Of a DNA stretch of 64,000 bases, positions 23,172 through 32,080 are shown piece by piece. A model generated the notes under the pieces. The model saw only the letters and a program-made list of their open reading frames with translations, was not told where the DNA came from and ran no database searches. Where the stretch lies: contig NZ_BSTF01000012.1 in NCBI RefSeq assembly GCF_030269365.1, forward strand, positions 1 through 64,000. Direction: 5' to 3'. Position 1 is the first letter of the stretch. Every line of letters starts with the position of its first letter. The translations under genes and the position numbers were made by a program. This DNA comes from Lentzea sp. NBRC 102530. GTDB lineage: Bacteria; Actinomycetota; Actinomycetes; Mycobacteriales; Pseudonocardiaceae.

Positions 23172-23990
23172 TCATGTCCCACTAGGCCGTTCGGGTTGCG
23201 CCGACACGCCGGACGACGCGCGCAACGCGGGCCGTCGAACCCACGTCGTCCAGCGCGGGCGGTAGCCGTTCGAGTTCCAGAACGGCGTCGAGCGCGGGTT
23301 CGGCAGGGCGTGGTGGAGCAGCGTCGATGCCACCCCGGAGGAGTCCAGGACCTCGTGCGCGTGGGCCAGCAACGCGCTGCCCGCACCCGTCCCGCGCGCA
23401 TCGGGCCGCACGCCGAGATGCCCGAGGTACGCGAACGGCCGCGCCGAGGCGAAGCGGTCCATCCACGCCGCGTCCTGCGGCATGTCGACGTAAAGCATGC
23501 CGACGGGCGTGTCGCCCGACACCGCCAGCCACATCGCCTCGTGGCCGCGGTCGAGCACCTCGGCCAACGCGGCGCGCAGGTGTTCGGCGGTGTTCGGGCG
23601 TTCGGTGACCATGCCGAACGCCGTGTCGTACCGAACGGTGTGCATGTTGATTTCCACCGCGACGTCGAGATCGGCACGTACGGCCGGACGCACGACCACG
23701 TCGGACGGCCGCGCAGGAGTCGTCCGGCCCGCCAGACGTTCGGCGATGACGGTCAACGGCGCGAAACCGCGGTGGATCAACGGCAGCGTGCTCGCCGTCT
23801 CGTGGCTCGGCACCGTCACCACCGCCGCGGTGTCGAGGTCGTCCCGGCCGGTCAGCCTGGTCTCCCACGCGTCGAGCAACGACGGCAGGTCCCAGCCCTC
23901 GTGCCAGGCCAGCGAGTGCAGGCGCAGCGGCCCCCAGGTCGCGAGCAGGGAGTCCGGATCCGTTTCACGGTAGGAAAAAGTCTCGGCCAC
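23172..23990 (-). CDS. GNAT acetyltransferase
   Basis: A 272-residue protein whose C-terminal 150 residues are a GNAT fold: VVVRPAVRADLDVAVEINMH opens the domain and LGVRPDARGTGAGSALLAHA holds the acetyl-CoA loop (near residues 193-212). The N-terminal 110 residues look like a second, degenerate GNAT half (LLATWGPLRLHSLAWHEGWD, AVVTVPSHETASTLPLIHRG), a common arrangement in actinobacteria. The start is GTG 23990. Substrate not predictable. It is divergent from phzF, 30 bases apart. Confidence 0.82.
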   Translation of the reverse strand: MAETFSYRETDPDSLLATWGPLRLHSLAWHEGWDLPSLLDAWETRLTGRDDLDTAAVVTVPSHETASTLPLIHRGFAPLTVIAERLAGRTTPARPSDVVVRPAVRADLDVAVEINMHTVRYDTAFGMVTERPNTAEHLRAALAEVLDRGHEAMWLAVSGDTPVGMLYVDMPQDAAWMDRFASARPFAYLGHLGVRPDARGTGAGSALLAHAHEVLDSSGVASTLLHHALPNPRSTPFWNSNGYRPRWTTWVRRPALRASSGVSAQPERPSGT

Positions 23991-24020
23991 GGCTCATCTG
24001 AGCATGGCAGGGTCGGTGTT

Positions 24021-24773
24021 GTGGAGATCTACGTCGTGGACGCTTTCACCGACCGGCCGTTCGCGGGCAACCCCGCCGGGGTCGTGCTGCTGACCGAGCC
24101 GCGTGACGACGCCTGGATGCAGCAGGTCGCCGCCGAGATGAAGCACGCCGAGACGGCCTTCGTCACGCCCGACAACCACCTGCGCTGGTTCACGCCGGAG
24201 GCCGAGGTGGACCTCTGCGGGCACGCCACCCTCGCCACCGCGCACGTGCTGGGCGGCGAACAGGCGTTCACCACGCGTAGCGGGGTGCTCACATGCGCAA
24301 ATGACGATGGGTGGGTCCGCATGGACTTCCCCGCGGACCCCCCAGAGTTGACTGACCCGCCAATCGGTCTAGCGGAAGCGCTGCCACATGCGACGATCAA
24401 GTCCGTGTCGCGTGAGCGCTTCGACTTCCTGATCGAGTTGGAGAGCGCCGCGGAGGTCCGTTCCCTGCGACCTGATGTCCAAGGACTGGCACAAATCCAG
24501 TCACGCGGAGTAATCGTGACGGCCCTCGGTGACGGAGATGTGGACGTCGTCAGCCGCTGCTTCTACCCGGCCGTCGGCGTGCCGGAGGACCCCGTCACCG
24601 GATCGGCCCACTGCACCCTTGCGTCCTATTGGGTGCCCCGGCTGAACCGGGCTGACCTGCTGGCGGAGCAGGCGTCACCCCGTGGCGGGCTCGTGCGCGC
24701 GACCCTGGCACAAGATCGCGTACTGCTCTCGGGGAGGGCTGTGACGGTGCTCCGGGGACACCTCACGGTGTGA
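24021..24773 (+). CDS. PhzF-family isomerase/epimerase-like protein
   Basis: A 250-residue PhzF/DapF-fold protein. The catalytic glutamate of PhzF enzymes is in MKHAETAFVT, and the anion-binding turns are intact: VDLCGHATLATAHVL and EDPVTGSAHCTLASYW. Its substrate is unknown; no phenazine genes are nearby, so a broad-specificity isomerase is more likely. It is slightly shorter than usual (260-280). The GTG at 24021 gives the conserved MEIYVVDAFT-like beginning; longer frames run back across the acetyltransferase gene. Confidence 0.85.
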   Translation: MEIYVVDAFTDRPFAGNPAGVVLLTEPRDDAWMQQVAAEMKHAETAFVTPDNHLRWFTPEAEVDLCGHATLATAHVLGGEQAFTTRSGVLTCANDDGWVRMDFPADPPELTDPPIGLAEALPHATIKSVSRERFDFLIELESAAEVRSLRPDVQGLAQIQSRGVIVTALGDGDVDVVSRCFYPAVGVPEDPVTGSAHCTLASYWVPRLNRADLLAEQASPRGGLVRATLAQDRVLLSGRAVTVLRGHLTV

Positions 24774-24853
24774 CCACGTCTGGGTGAATCGACGTCACCA
24801 AACGTGCTCGACCTGCCATTTCGTCCCCCGAGCGGGGTACATTGGTGCCCCTG

Positions 24854-24886
24854 GAGGGGTCCTGATCGCCAAGTGCGGGACCCCTC
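24854..24886 (+). terminator. Hairpin between phzF and the EAL gene
   Basis: GGAGGGGTCC (24853-24862 region) and GGACCCCTC (24878-24886) form a 9-bp stem with a 15-base loop. It may end phzF or lie in the leader of the next gene, whose GAGGAGG site follows at about 24920. Confidence 0.5.
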
Positions 24887-24931
24887 AGTCACGCCTAGAG
24901 GTTCCCCCACCCAGGCCGACGAGGAGGCTGG

Positions 24932-27538
24932 ATGTCCGACCGAGCGTCGGCCCCCGTGTCGGACTCGGCCGCCTGGTCGGCCAAGTCGACCAACCGCGCG
25001 TTCAGCGCGTTCGCCGTCACCCTCCTGGTGGCAGGCGTCGTCTGCGCGGGCATGGTCGCGGCCTGGCTGCCGGAGAGGGAGACCACCTCCCTGTTCTGGA
25101 TCGGCCCCCTGCTCGTCGTCGGCTTCCTGCTGGCGGAACAGCTCGCGATCAACGTCGACGTCCGCAGCGGCGTCGCCTGGACGATCTCCTTCACCGAGAT
25201 CCCGCTGGTCCTGGGCTTGCTGGTGGCACCGTTCGAGATCGTGCTCGCCGCGCACGTGGTCGCGGGCGTGGGCACGTTGCTCGGCCGCCGGATCCTGGAC
25301 CGCGCCGTCTACAACGCGGGCCTCATGTTCATGGAGATCTCCGTGGCCTTCGCGGCCGCGACCGCCGTGAACAACATGCTCGGCAAGGGCGGGCCGTTCT
25401 GGGCCGGCGCGTTCGTCGGCACCATCACCGTGCCGCTGCTCGCGAGCGTGCTGGGCCTCTGCGCGTTGCGCCTCATGGGCAAGTCGATGCGCGCCGGCAA
25501 CAGCGTGCGTCTCGTGCTCCAGACGCTGGTCGTGGCGCTGCTGAACACCTCGGCCGGCCTCGTCGGCTACCAGATCGTCACCACCACCGAGTGGGGTGGC
25601 GTCCTCATCGTCCTGGTGCTCGCGGGCATCGTGGCCACCTACCTCGCCTACTCCGGGCTGCTGCGCGAACAGCGCGACCTGGAGGCGTTGAGCGAGGTCA
25701 GCCTCCGCGTCGCGCGCTCGGGCCAGCACGGCACCGGCCCGCGCCAGCCCGACGACGACCTCACCGCCGGCGTCGAAGAGGACGAGTGGCAGCTCATCGC
25801 GGAGCGCATCCGTGAGCAGCTCAACGCCAACAGGGTCGTGCTGCGCCTGCGCACCGACCCGCAGGAAGCCATGATCACCCTCGTCGCCGGCGAACCGCTG
25901 CCCGACGAGATGACCGCGACGGACCCCCGTGCCGTGCGCGAGGACCCGGTCCTGCAGCTGCCCGGCACGCACGTCCGCTACTACCGCGTGGCCGACGCGA
26001 CCGAGGACGTCACCGAAGCCCTGCTGCGCCGCGACGCGCAGGAAGCGCTGGTCGTCCCGTTGCGCGGCGCGACCCAGCTGCTCGGCGCCGTCGAGGCCCA
26101 CGACCGGCTCTCGCGCTGGCGCGGGTTCGGCAAGGCCGACATCCAGCTGCTGCGCACGCTGGCCTCGCACCTCGCGACGGCCGTCGACAACCGCCGCCTG
26201 CTGGCCCGCCTGCGCCACGACGCCTACCACGACCCGCTGACGGGCCTGCTGAACCGCGCGGGCTTCCGCGAGGCGTGCGCCGAGCCGTTGCGCGAGTCCC
26301 AGCGGGGCGTGGTGCTGCGCATCGACCTCGACATCCTCTCGACCGTCTCCGACGCACTCGGCCAGGCCTGGGGCAACCGCATGGTCGTCGCCGCCGGACG
26401 CCGTCTGCGCGACGCACTCGGTGCGGACGTGCCGCTCGCACGGCTCGAAGGCGGCGCATTCGCCGCGTACCTCGACGACGAACGTGCGGCCGCCGCACAC
26501 GAAACCGCCGAACGCCTGCGTGCCGGCCTGTCGGTGCCGTACCCCGTCGACCGCCTGACGGTCGAGGCCTCCGCGGTCGTCGGCTACGCCTCGAAGGCCG
26601 ACTCCGAGACCGAGGACCCGGACCCCGACGTGTTGCTGCAGCGGGCCGACGTGGCCGTGCGCGCGACGTCCGAGGGCACGCCGGTGAAGGCCTACGCGCC
26701 GTCGATGGGCCACCTGTTCCTACGCCGCTTCCAGCTCGTGACGCAGTTCCGCCAGGCCGTCGAGACGGGCCAGATCTCGGTGCACTACCAGCCGAAGGTC
26801 GCGCTGCCGTCCCGTCAGGTCGTGGGCGCGGAAGCGCTGGTGCGCTGGACGCATCCGGAGTTCGGCCGCGTGGACCCGGACGAGTTCGTGCCGGCCGTCG
26901 AGGCGACCGGGCTGGTGGACGTGCTCACGGACTTCGTGATGGACCGCGCTCTTGAACGCGTGCGCCGCTGGCTCGACCGCGGGCTGCGGATGTCGATCGC
27001 CGTCAACCTGTCCGTGCGGACGCTGGGCGACGAGGACTTCCCGAACCGCGTCGAGGCCGCGCTGGAACGCCACGACGTGCCGTCGGGCCTGTTGACCTTC
27101 GAACTCACCGAGTCGGGCGTCATGGCCGACCCCGAACGCGCGCTGCCGGTGCTGCGGCGCCTGCACGCGATCGGCGTCGTGCTGGCGGTCGACGACTTCG
27201 GCACCGGCTACTCGTCACTCGCGTACCTGCGCCAGCTGCCGGTCGACGAGGTGAAGATCGACAAGTCGTTCGTGCTCGGGATGGGCACGGACCTCGGCGA
27301 CATGGCCGTGGTCCGGTCGATCGTGGAGCTCGGGCACTCGCTCGGACTCGTCGTGGTCGCCGAAGGTGTCGAGGACGACGCCGCCCGCGATCAGCTGGTG
27401 GGCATGGGCTGCGACGTGGCCCAGGGCTACCTGATCTCCCGGCCGCTGTCCGAGGACCGCTTCGAGGCGTGGCTGCGCGCCCGAACGGTGCAGGTCAGGG
27501 GTGCTCGCGATGAGACGGTGCTCACGCTGGTCCACTAA
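24932..27538 (+). CDS. Membrane GGDEF-EAL protein, probable c-di-GMP phosphodiesterase
   Basis: An 868-residue protein. About seven hydrophobic helices fill residues 25-255, a GAF-like region spans roughly 285-430, then a GGDEF domain and an EAL domain. The GGDEF signature is EGGAF (near residue 505), lacking the metal/catalytic acid pair, so cyclase activity is unlikely. The EAL domain keeps its key residues: EALVRW (near 634), NLSVRTL, ELTESG, DDFGTGYSS (near 753), KIDKSFV and AEGVED (near 809), so it should hydrolyse cyclic di-GMP. The ATG at 24932 has GAGGAGG five bases upstream. It stands alone before the tRNA cluster. Confidence 0.92.
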   Translation: MSDRASAPVSDSAAWSAKSTNRAFSAFAVTLLVAGVVCAGMVAAWLPERETTSLFWIGPLLVVGFLLAEQLAINVDVRSGVAWTISFTEIPLVLGLLVAPFEIVLAAHVVAGVGTLLGRRILDRAVYNAGLMFMEISVAFAAATAVNNMLGKGGPFWAGAFVGTITVPLLASVLGLCALRLMGKSMRAGNSVRLVLQTLVVALLNTSAGLVGYQIVTTTEWGGVLIVLVLAGIVATYLAYSGLLREQRDLEALSEVSLRVARSGQHGTGPRQPDDDLTAGVEEDEWQLIAERIREQLNANRVVLRLRTDPQEAMITLVAGEPLPDEMTATDPRAVREDPVLQLPGTHVRYYRVADATEDVTEALLRRDAQEALVVPLRGATQLLGAVEAHDRLSRWRGFGKADIQLLRTLASHLATAVDNRRLLARLRHDAYHDPLTGLLNRAGFREACAEPLRESQRGVVLRIDLDILSTVSDALGQAWGNRMVVAAGRRLRDALGADVPLARLEGGAFAAYLDDERAAAAHETAERLRAGLSVPYPVDRLTVEASAVVGYASKADSETEDPDPDVLLQRADVAVRATSEGTPVKAYAPSMGHLFLRRFQLVTQFRQAVETGQISVHYQPKVALPSRQVVGAEALVRWTHPEFGRVDPDEFVPAVEATGLVDVLTDFVMDRALERVRRWLDRGLRMSIAVNLSVRTLGDEDFPNRVEAALERHDVPSGLLTFELTESGVMADPERALPVLRRLHAIGVVLAVDDFGTGYSSLAYLRQLPVDEVKIDKSFVLGMGTDLGDMAVVRSIVELGHSLGLVVVAEGVEDDAARDQLVGMGCDVAQGYLISRPLSEDRFEAWLRARTVQVRGARDETVLTLVH

Positions 27539-27612
27539 AGGGACCCCCGGATTTCGTTCTTGGTTGCAGGGTGTTGTAGAGTTCTCCTTGCTCGGCAAGA
27601 ACGAAAGAGCAA

Positions 27613-27685
27613 GCCCCTTTAGCTCAGTCGGCAGAGCGTCTCCATGGTAAGGAGAAGGTCTACGGTTCGATTCCGTAAAGGGGCT
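27613..27685 (+). tRNA. thrT: tRNA-Thr (GGT)
   Basis: Acceptor GCCCCTT (27613-27619) pairs with AAGGGGC (27678-27684); discriminator T, with CCA encoded at 27686-27688. The anticodon stem TCTCC/GGAGA encloses ATGGTAA, anticodon GGT. T-arm TACGG-TTCGATT-CCGTA. Confidence 0.97.
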
Positions 27686-27731
27686 CCACTACTCGGCCGC
27701 AGTGCAGTGCGCTGCGGCTTGAGTTGTGTAA

Positions 27732-27804
27732 AGCGGTGTAGCTCAGTTGGTAGAGCAAGCGGCTCATAATCGCTGTGTCGCCGGTTCAAGTCCGGCCACC
27801 GCTA
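27732..27804 (+). tRNA. metT: tRNA-Met (CAT)
   Basis: Acceptor AGCGGTG (27732-27738) pairs with CACCGCT (27797-27803); the anticodon loop CTCATAA gives CAT. D-arm GCTCAGTTGGTAGAGC and T-arm GCCGG-TTCAAGT-CCGGC are complete. The paired first base argues for elongator rather than initiator tRNA. No CCA is encoded. Confidence 0.96.
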
Positions 27805-27863
27805 CGTGAGTGGGTGGGTCGTGTCCGCGGAGAACGCGGACCTTCCTCACTCCGTCATGATTT

Positions 27864-27880
27864 TGGGGGCCGAGCCCCCA
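27864..27880 (+). terminator. Short GC hairpin after tRNA-Met
   Basis: TGGGGGC and GCCCCCA pair around CGA (27864-27880), 60 bases after the tRNA. A second small hairpin GGGCAGCG/CGCTGCCC at 27918-27936 lies in the rpmG leader. Confidence 0.5.
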
Positions 27881-28004
27881 TGCCCCCGGTGAGCAGGTCG
27901 ACCGGGAAGCATTGCCAGGGCAGCGCCTCGCTGCCCGCCCCGCCAGACGGTAAGCCCGGACTGGGTTCGACGGGGTCTCGTGTGCTCTCAGGAAGGCAAG
28001 GACC

Positions 28005-28169
28005 GTGGCTGCAACCGACGTACGCCCCAAGATCACCCTCGCGTGCGAGGAGTGCAAGCACCGGAACTACATCACCAGGAAGAACCGGCGCAACGACCCG
28101 GACCGCCTGGAGATCAAGAAGTTCTGCCCGAACTGCAAGACGCACCGCGCGCACAAGGAAACCCGCTGA
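28005..28169 (+). CDS. rpmG: 50S ribosomal protein L33
   Basis: A 54-residue protein beginning MAATDVRPKITLACEECKHR from GTG 28005, with AGGAAGG upstream. It is the zinc-binding (C+) form of L33: CEEC and CPNC pairs near residues 14-17 and 41-44. L33 sits near the E site of the large subunit. Position between metT and hadA matches the M. tuberculosis order (rpmG2). The zinc-independent paralogue used under zinc starvation is not in this window. Confidence 0.95.
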   Translation: MAATDVRPKITLACEECKHRNYITRKNRRNDPDRLEIKKFCPNCKTHRAHKETR

Positions 28170-28239
28170 GCGCGTAGCAGCTTTCGACCGAGGCCCGTCC
28201 CACACGTGGGGCGGGCCTCGTCGCATATAGGCTCATTCG

Positions 28240-28689
28240 GTGCCTCTCGACCCCGCTTTCACCGGACGCAGTTATCCGCCGTCGCAGCCGTACGACGTGA
28301 GCCGCGAGAAGATCCGCGAGTTCGCCGAGGCGATCGGCGCGACCAGCCAGGCCTACTTCGACGCCGACGCGGCGAAGGCGTTGGGGCACAGGGACGTCAT
28401 CGCGCCGCCGACGTTCGCGATCGTCGTGTCGATGAAGACGAACGAGACGGTCATGTTCGACCCGGAGCTGAAGCTCGACTACAGCCGCGTCGTGCACGGC
28501 GACCAGAACTTCACCCACCACCGCCCCATCACCGCGGGGGACCAGCTCGTCAGCGTGGCGCACATCGACTCCATCACGTCCCGCATGGGCAACGACATGG
28601 TGACCGTGCGGACGGAGATCAGCACGGTCGACGGCGAGCTCGTCGCCACCGCCAAGTCGATGCTCGTCGTGAGGGGAGAAGACGCGTGA
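28240..28689 (+). CDS. hadA: HadA-like 3-hydroxyacyl-ACP dehydratase subunit
   Basis: A 149-residue MaoC/FAS1-like hot-dog protein, starting GTG 28240 with MPLDPAFTGRSYPPSQPYDV. Typical HadA segments are present: REKIREFAEAIGATSQAYFD and HGDQNFTHHRPITAGDQL. In mycobacteria HadA is the non-catalytic partner that pairs with HadB to dehydrate the 3-hydroxyacyl-ACP of FAS-II chains. Its stop overlaps the hadB start (GTGA). No mycolate genes are visible here, so a role in general fatty-acid or polyketide-like chain processing is possible. Confidence 0.9.
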   Translation: MPLDPAFTGRSYPPSQPYDVSREKIREFAEAIGATSQAYFDADAAKALGHRDVIAPPTFAIVVSMKTNETVMFDPELKLDYSRVVHGDQNFTHHRPITAGDQLVSVAHIDSITSRMGNDMVTVRTEISTVDGELVATAKSMLVVRGEDA

Positions 28690-29093
28690 CCGTCGAAGTC
28701 GGAACCGAACTGCCGGCGCTGTCCGTCCGCCTCAGGCGCGCCGACCTCGTCCGCTACGCGGGCGCCTCGCTGGACTTCAACCCCATCCACTGGAACGAGA
28801 AGACGGCCAAGGAGGTCGGCCTCCCGGACGTCATCGCGCACGGCATGCTGACGATGGCCGTGGCGTCCCGGATCGTCGCCGAGTGGATCGGCGACCCCGG
28901 CGCGATCGTCGAGTACGGCTGCCGCTTCGGCCGTCCCGTCGTGGTGCCGAACGACGACGAAGGTGCGCTGGTCGAGGTCACCGCGAAGGTCACCAAGGAC
29001 TTCGAGGACGGAACTGTGAAGGTCAACATCAACGCCGCTTTTGACGGCAAGTCGGTGTTGACAGGCGCTTTCGCCCGCGTGCGGGTCAGCTGA
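28686..29093 (+). CDS. hadB: HadB-like 3-hydroxyacyl-ACP dehydratase, catalytic subunit
   Basis: A 135-residue hot-dog hydratase. The hydratase-2 catalytic motif is near residues 27-50: YAGASLDFNPIHWNEKTAKE followed by DVIAHGMLTMA, with the aspartate (SLDFNPIH) and histidine in place. It pairs with HadA to form the active heterodimer. The GTG at 28686 overlaps the hadA stop. In M. tuberculosis hadC follows; here a strong hairpin and then tRNA-Trp follow directly, so hadC is absent from this locus. Confidence 0.92.
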   Translation: MTVEVGTELPALSVRLRRADLVRYAGASLDFNPIHWNEKTAKEVGLPDVIAHGMLTMAVASRIVAEWIGDPGAIVEYGCRFGRPVVVPNDDEGALVEVTAKVTKDFEDGTVKVNINAAFDGKSVLTGAFARVRVS

Positions 29094-29106
29094 TCTTGTG
29101 ATCAAG

Positions 29107-29138
29107 AACACCACCGGACAACCCGGTCCGGTGGTGTT
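29107..29138 (+). terminator. Terminator of the rpmG-hadAB unit
   Basis: AACACCACCGGAC (29107-29119) and GTCCGGTGGTGTT (29126-29138) form a perfect 13-bp stem with a T-ending arm, 14 bases after hadB. Confidence 0.85.
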
Positions 29139-29330
29139 TGCGGTGCTCAAGCGAGATTCGGGCCTTGGTCGTGCTTCAGTTGCACGACCCTGATTCGTGT
29201 TCTCGGCCCGCGTATGGGTAGGCTGTGCGACAGGCCGCTCGGCAAGTGCTTGAGCGGTCTGGTTGGAATGGACGGGACAGGCTCCCGTACACTTCCTGCT
29301 TGGCCAGGGGATCCCCACTCGGGATCTCAA

Positions 29331-29403
<73 letters not shown>

Positions 29404-29439
29404 CTGTCGAAGCGCGTCATGGGTGGAGTGGAGGACGGC

Positions 29440-29853
29440 ATGAGCGAGGGCCGCGAGCAGGACCAGCCGGAGGAGCGCGAAAGCGCGACCCGGCCGTCCA
29501 ACGCTGCGGCGCGACGTGAACGTCGTGCCTCCTCTCGCCCAGCCGCCCGCAAGGACGGCAGCAGCGCTGAGTCGAAGAAGAGCGTCGCCAAGTCCGAGGA
29601 GTCGGACGAGGACGCGAAGAAGGGTCGCCCGACCAAGACCCGTGAAGGACAGGAAAAGCGTCCCTCGCTGATCGGGCGGGGCTTCCGCTACATCCGCGAG
29701 GTCGTCAGCGAACTCCGCAAGGTGATCTGGCCGACCCGCAAGCAGCTGGTCACCTACACGGGTGTCGTGCTCGTGTTCGTGGTCTTCATGGTTGCACTGG
29801 TGTGGGCTCTCGACCTCGGCTTCGGCGCGGCTGTTTTCGAGTTGTTCGGCTGA
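29440..29853 (+). CDS. secE: Preprotein translocase subunit SecE
   Basis: A 137-residue protein starting MSEGREQDQPEERESATRPS at ATG 29440 (GGAGG seven bases upstream). The first 80 residues are highly charged and low-complexity, as is usual in actinobacteria. The conserved SecE core follows: FRYIREVVSELRKVIWPTRK, then a single membrane helix (TGVVLVFVVFMVALVWAL). SecE clamps SecY in the membrane channel. It lies between trpT and nusG, 40 bases ahead of the latter, and is probably in one operon with it. Confidence 0.95.
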   Translation: MSEGREQDQPEERESATRPSNAAARRERRASSRPAARKDGSSAESKKSVAKSEESDEDAKKGRPTKTREGQEKRPSLIGRGFRYIREVVSELRKVIWPTRKQLVTYTGVVLVFVVFMVALVWALDLGFGAAVFELFG

Positions 29854-29893
29854 GCCGGACAGCTGCCGCTGCAACCAGGAAGCGAGATCCACA

Positions 29894-30703
29894 GTGAGCT
29901 CCGACAACGGCGTTGACGCCCAGGAGAAGACCGACCTCATCGACGACGAGGTGTCCGAGGACACCGCCGCCGACGAGACGGTCGAGTCGGAGGCTGTGGA
30001 CTCCGAGATCGACACCGACGGCGTTGACGAGAGCGACGAGTCCGAAGAGGACGTCGACGTCCTCGCGATCGACGAGACGCCGATCGACGAAGAGATCGCC
30101 GACCCCGCCGAAGAGCTGCGTCAGGCCCTGCGCCACGCGCCCGGCGACTGGTACGTCGTGCACTCGTACGCCGGTTACGAGAACAAGGTCAAGGCGAACC
30201 TCGAGACTCGTATCCACACGCTCGACATGGAGGACTACATCTTCCAGGTCGAGGTGCCGACCGAAGAGGTCACCGAGATCAAGAACGGCCAGCGCAAGCT
30301 GGTGCAGCGCAAGGTGCTGCCCGGCTACATCCTGGTCCGCATGGAGCTCACCGACGCGTCCTGGAGCGCTGTCCGCAACACGCCGGGCGTGACCGGGTTC
30401 GTCGGAGCCACCTCCAAGCCCTCGCCCCTCACGATCGACGAGGTGCTGAAGTTCCTGCTGCCGCAGCAGGAGCAGAAGCCGGCCGAGGGCAAGAAGGCCG
30501 CCTCCACCAGCGCGCCGAAGCCGACCATCGAGGTCGACTTCGAGGTCGGCGAGTCGGTCACGGTCATGGACGGCCCGTTCGCCACGCTGCCCGCCACGAT
30601 CAGCGAGGTCAACGCGGACGGCCAGAAGCTGAAGGTCCTGGTGTCGATCTTCGGCCGGGAGACGCCGGTCGAGCTGTCGTTCAGCCAGGTCTCCAAGATC
30701 TGA
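29894..30703 (+). CDS. nusG: Transcription elongation/antitermination factor NusG
   Basis: A 269-residue NusG. An acidic extension of about 80 residues (Asp/Glu-rich) precedes the NGN domain, which begins at GDWYVVHSYAGYENKVKANL and includes LVQRKVLPGYILVRMEL. The KOW domain is near the end (VGESVTVMDGPFATLPATIS). NusG binds RNA polymerase and couples it to Rho or the ribosome. The GTG at 29894 is chosen for its purine-rich site; an upstream in-frame start runs through secE. The long acidic tail is typical for this phylum. Confidence 0.95.
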   Translation: MSSDNGVDAQEKTDLIDDEVSEDTAADETVESEAVDSEIDTDGVDESDESEEDVDVLAIDETPIDEEIADPAEELRQALRHAPGDWYVVHSYAGYENKVKANLETRIHTLDMEDYIFQVEVPTEEVTEIKNGQRKLVQRKVLPGYILVRMELTDASWSAVRNTPGVTGFVGATSKPSPLTIDEVLKFLLPQQEQKPAEGKKAASTSAPKPTIEVDFEVGESVTVMDGPFATLPATISEVNADGQKLKVLVSIFGRETPVELSFSQVSKI

Positions 30704-30789
30704 GCGGTCTCCCGCGAGGGACGACCGATCGGCCACGCTGCGGCTGGCAGAGCCGCGCGCGGACACTGCAATAACAGGAAGTACGGACA

Positions 30790-31224
30790 ATGCCTCCCAA
30801 GAAGAAGAAGCTGTCAGCGATCATCAAGCTGCAGATCAAGGCTGGTGCCGCCAACCCGGCGCCGCCCGTCGGTCCCGCGCTTGGTCAGCACGGCGTCAAC
30901 ATCATGGAGTTCTGCAAGGCCTACAACGCCGCGACCGAGTCGCAGCGCGGTCAGGTCGTGCCGGTCGAGATCTCCGTGTACGAAGACCGCTCGTTCGACT
31001 TCAAGCTGAAGACCCCTCCGGCCGCGCGACTCATCCTCGCCGCCGCTGGTGTCGACAAGGGCAGCGGCGAGCCGCACCGCGTCAAGGTCGCCAAGGTGAC
31101 CATGGAGCAGGTGCGTCAGATCGCGCAGACCAAGATGGTCGACCTGAACGCGAACGACATCGACCAGGCCGCGAAGATCATCGCCGGCACCGCCCGTTCC
31201 ATGGGCATCACGGTCGAAGGCTGA
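30790..31224 (+). CDS. rplK: 50S ribosomal protein L11
   Basis: A 144-residue L11 beginning [20 protein letters not shown]. Family blocks are intact: [20 protein letters not shown] in the N-terminal domain and the rRNA-binding C-terminal domain ending [11 protein letters not shown]11 forms the GTPase-associated centre and is the binding partner for thiopeptides and for RelA-type sensing. It follows nusG in the usual secE-nusG-rplK-rplA order. Confidence 0.97.
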
Positions 31225-31306
31225 TCGCACCCTCTCAAGAAAGCGTGGGAGAGCCGAGCGCGGCTCACGAACCACGAACTGATCTCTGAACTAAAGGACA
31301 GTTGGA

Positions 31307-32017
31307 ATGAAGCGCAGCAAGGCCTACAAGGCCGCCGCCGAGCTGGTGGACCGTGAGCGGCTGTACTCGCCGCTGGAGGCCGCCAAGCTCGCCAAGGAAA
31401 CGTCCAAGGTGAAGCTGGACGCCACCGTCGAGGTCGCGATTCGCCTCGGCGTCGACCCTCGCAAGGCCGACCAGATGGTCCGCGGCACCGTGAATCTGCC
31501 GCACGGTACGGGCAAGACCGCCCGCGTGATCGTCTTCGCAACCGGTGACAAGGCCGCTGAGGCCGAGGCCGCCGGTGCGGACGCTGTCGGCACCGACGAG
31601 CTGATCGAGCGCATCCAGGGTGGCTGGCTCGACTTCGACGCCGCCATCGCGACCCCCGACCAGATGGCGAAGGTCGGCCGCATCGCCCGCATCCTCGGCC
31701 CGCGTGGCCTGATGCCGAACCCGAAGACGGGCACCGTGACCCCCGAGGTCGCCAAGGCCGTCAACGACATCAAGGGCGGAAAGATCAACTTCCGCGTCGA
31801 CAAGCAGGCCAACCTGCACTTCGTCATCGGCAAGGTGTCGTTCGACCACGAGAAGCTGGTCGAGAACTACGCCGCCGCGCTGGACGAGGTGCTCCGCGCC
31901 AAGCCGTCCGCCGCCAAGGGCCGGTACGTCAAGAAGGTCACCGTCTCCACGACGATGGGCCCTGGCATCCCGGTCGACCCGAACCGCACCCGCAACATGC
32001 TGGTCGACGAGGCCTGA
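31307..32017 (+). CDS. rplA: 50S ribosomal protein L1
   Basis: A 236-residue L1 starting MKRSKAYKAAAELVDRERLY. The signature is in the central region (GRIARILGPRGLMPNPKTGT, then VTPEV), and the C-terminus reads KKVTVSTTMGPGIPVDPNRT. L1 binds the mobile L1 stalk of 23S rRNA and in many bacteria represses its own rplK-rplA mRNA. A strong terminator follows at 32044. Confidence 0.97.
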   Translation: MKRSKAYKAAAELVDRERLYSPLEAAKLAKETSKVKLDATVEVAIRLGVDPRKADQMVRGTVNLPHGTGKTARVIVFATGDKAAEAEAAGADAVGTDELIERIQGGWLDFDAAIATPDQMAKVGRIARILGPRGLMPNPKTGTVTPEVAKAVNDIKGGKINFRVDKQANLHFVIGKVSFDHEKLVENYAAALDEVLRAKPSAAKGRYVKKVTVSTTMGPGIPVDPNRTRNMLVDEA

Positions 32018-32043
32018 GCCTCCGCGGTTCGTAGCTAGCTGAG

Positions 32044-32074
32044 AAGGCCCCCGGTATCGCACCGGGGGCCTTTC
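32044..32074 (+). terminator. Terminator of the rplK-rplA operon
   Basis: AAGGCCCCCGGT (32044-32055) and ACCGGGGGCCTT (32061-32072), perfect 12-bp stem, five-base loop, followed by T. It also lies just after the convergent GlxA-type gene's stop. Confidence 0.88.
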
Positions 32075-32080
32075 TGCTGT

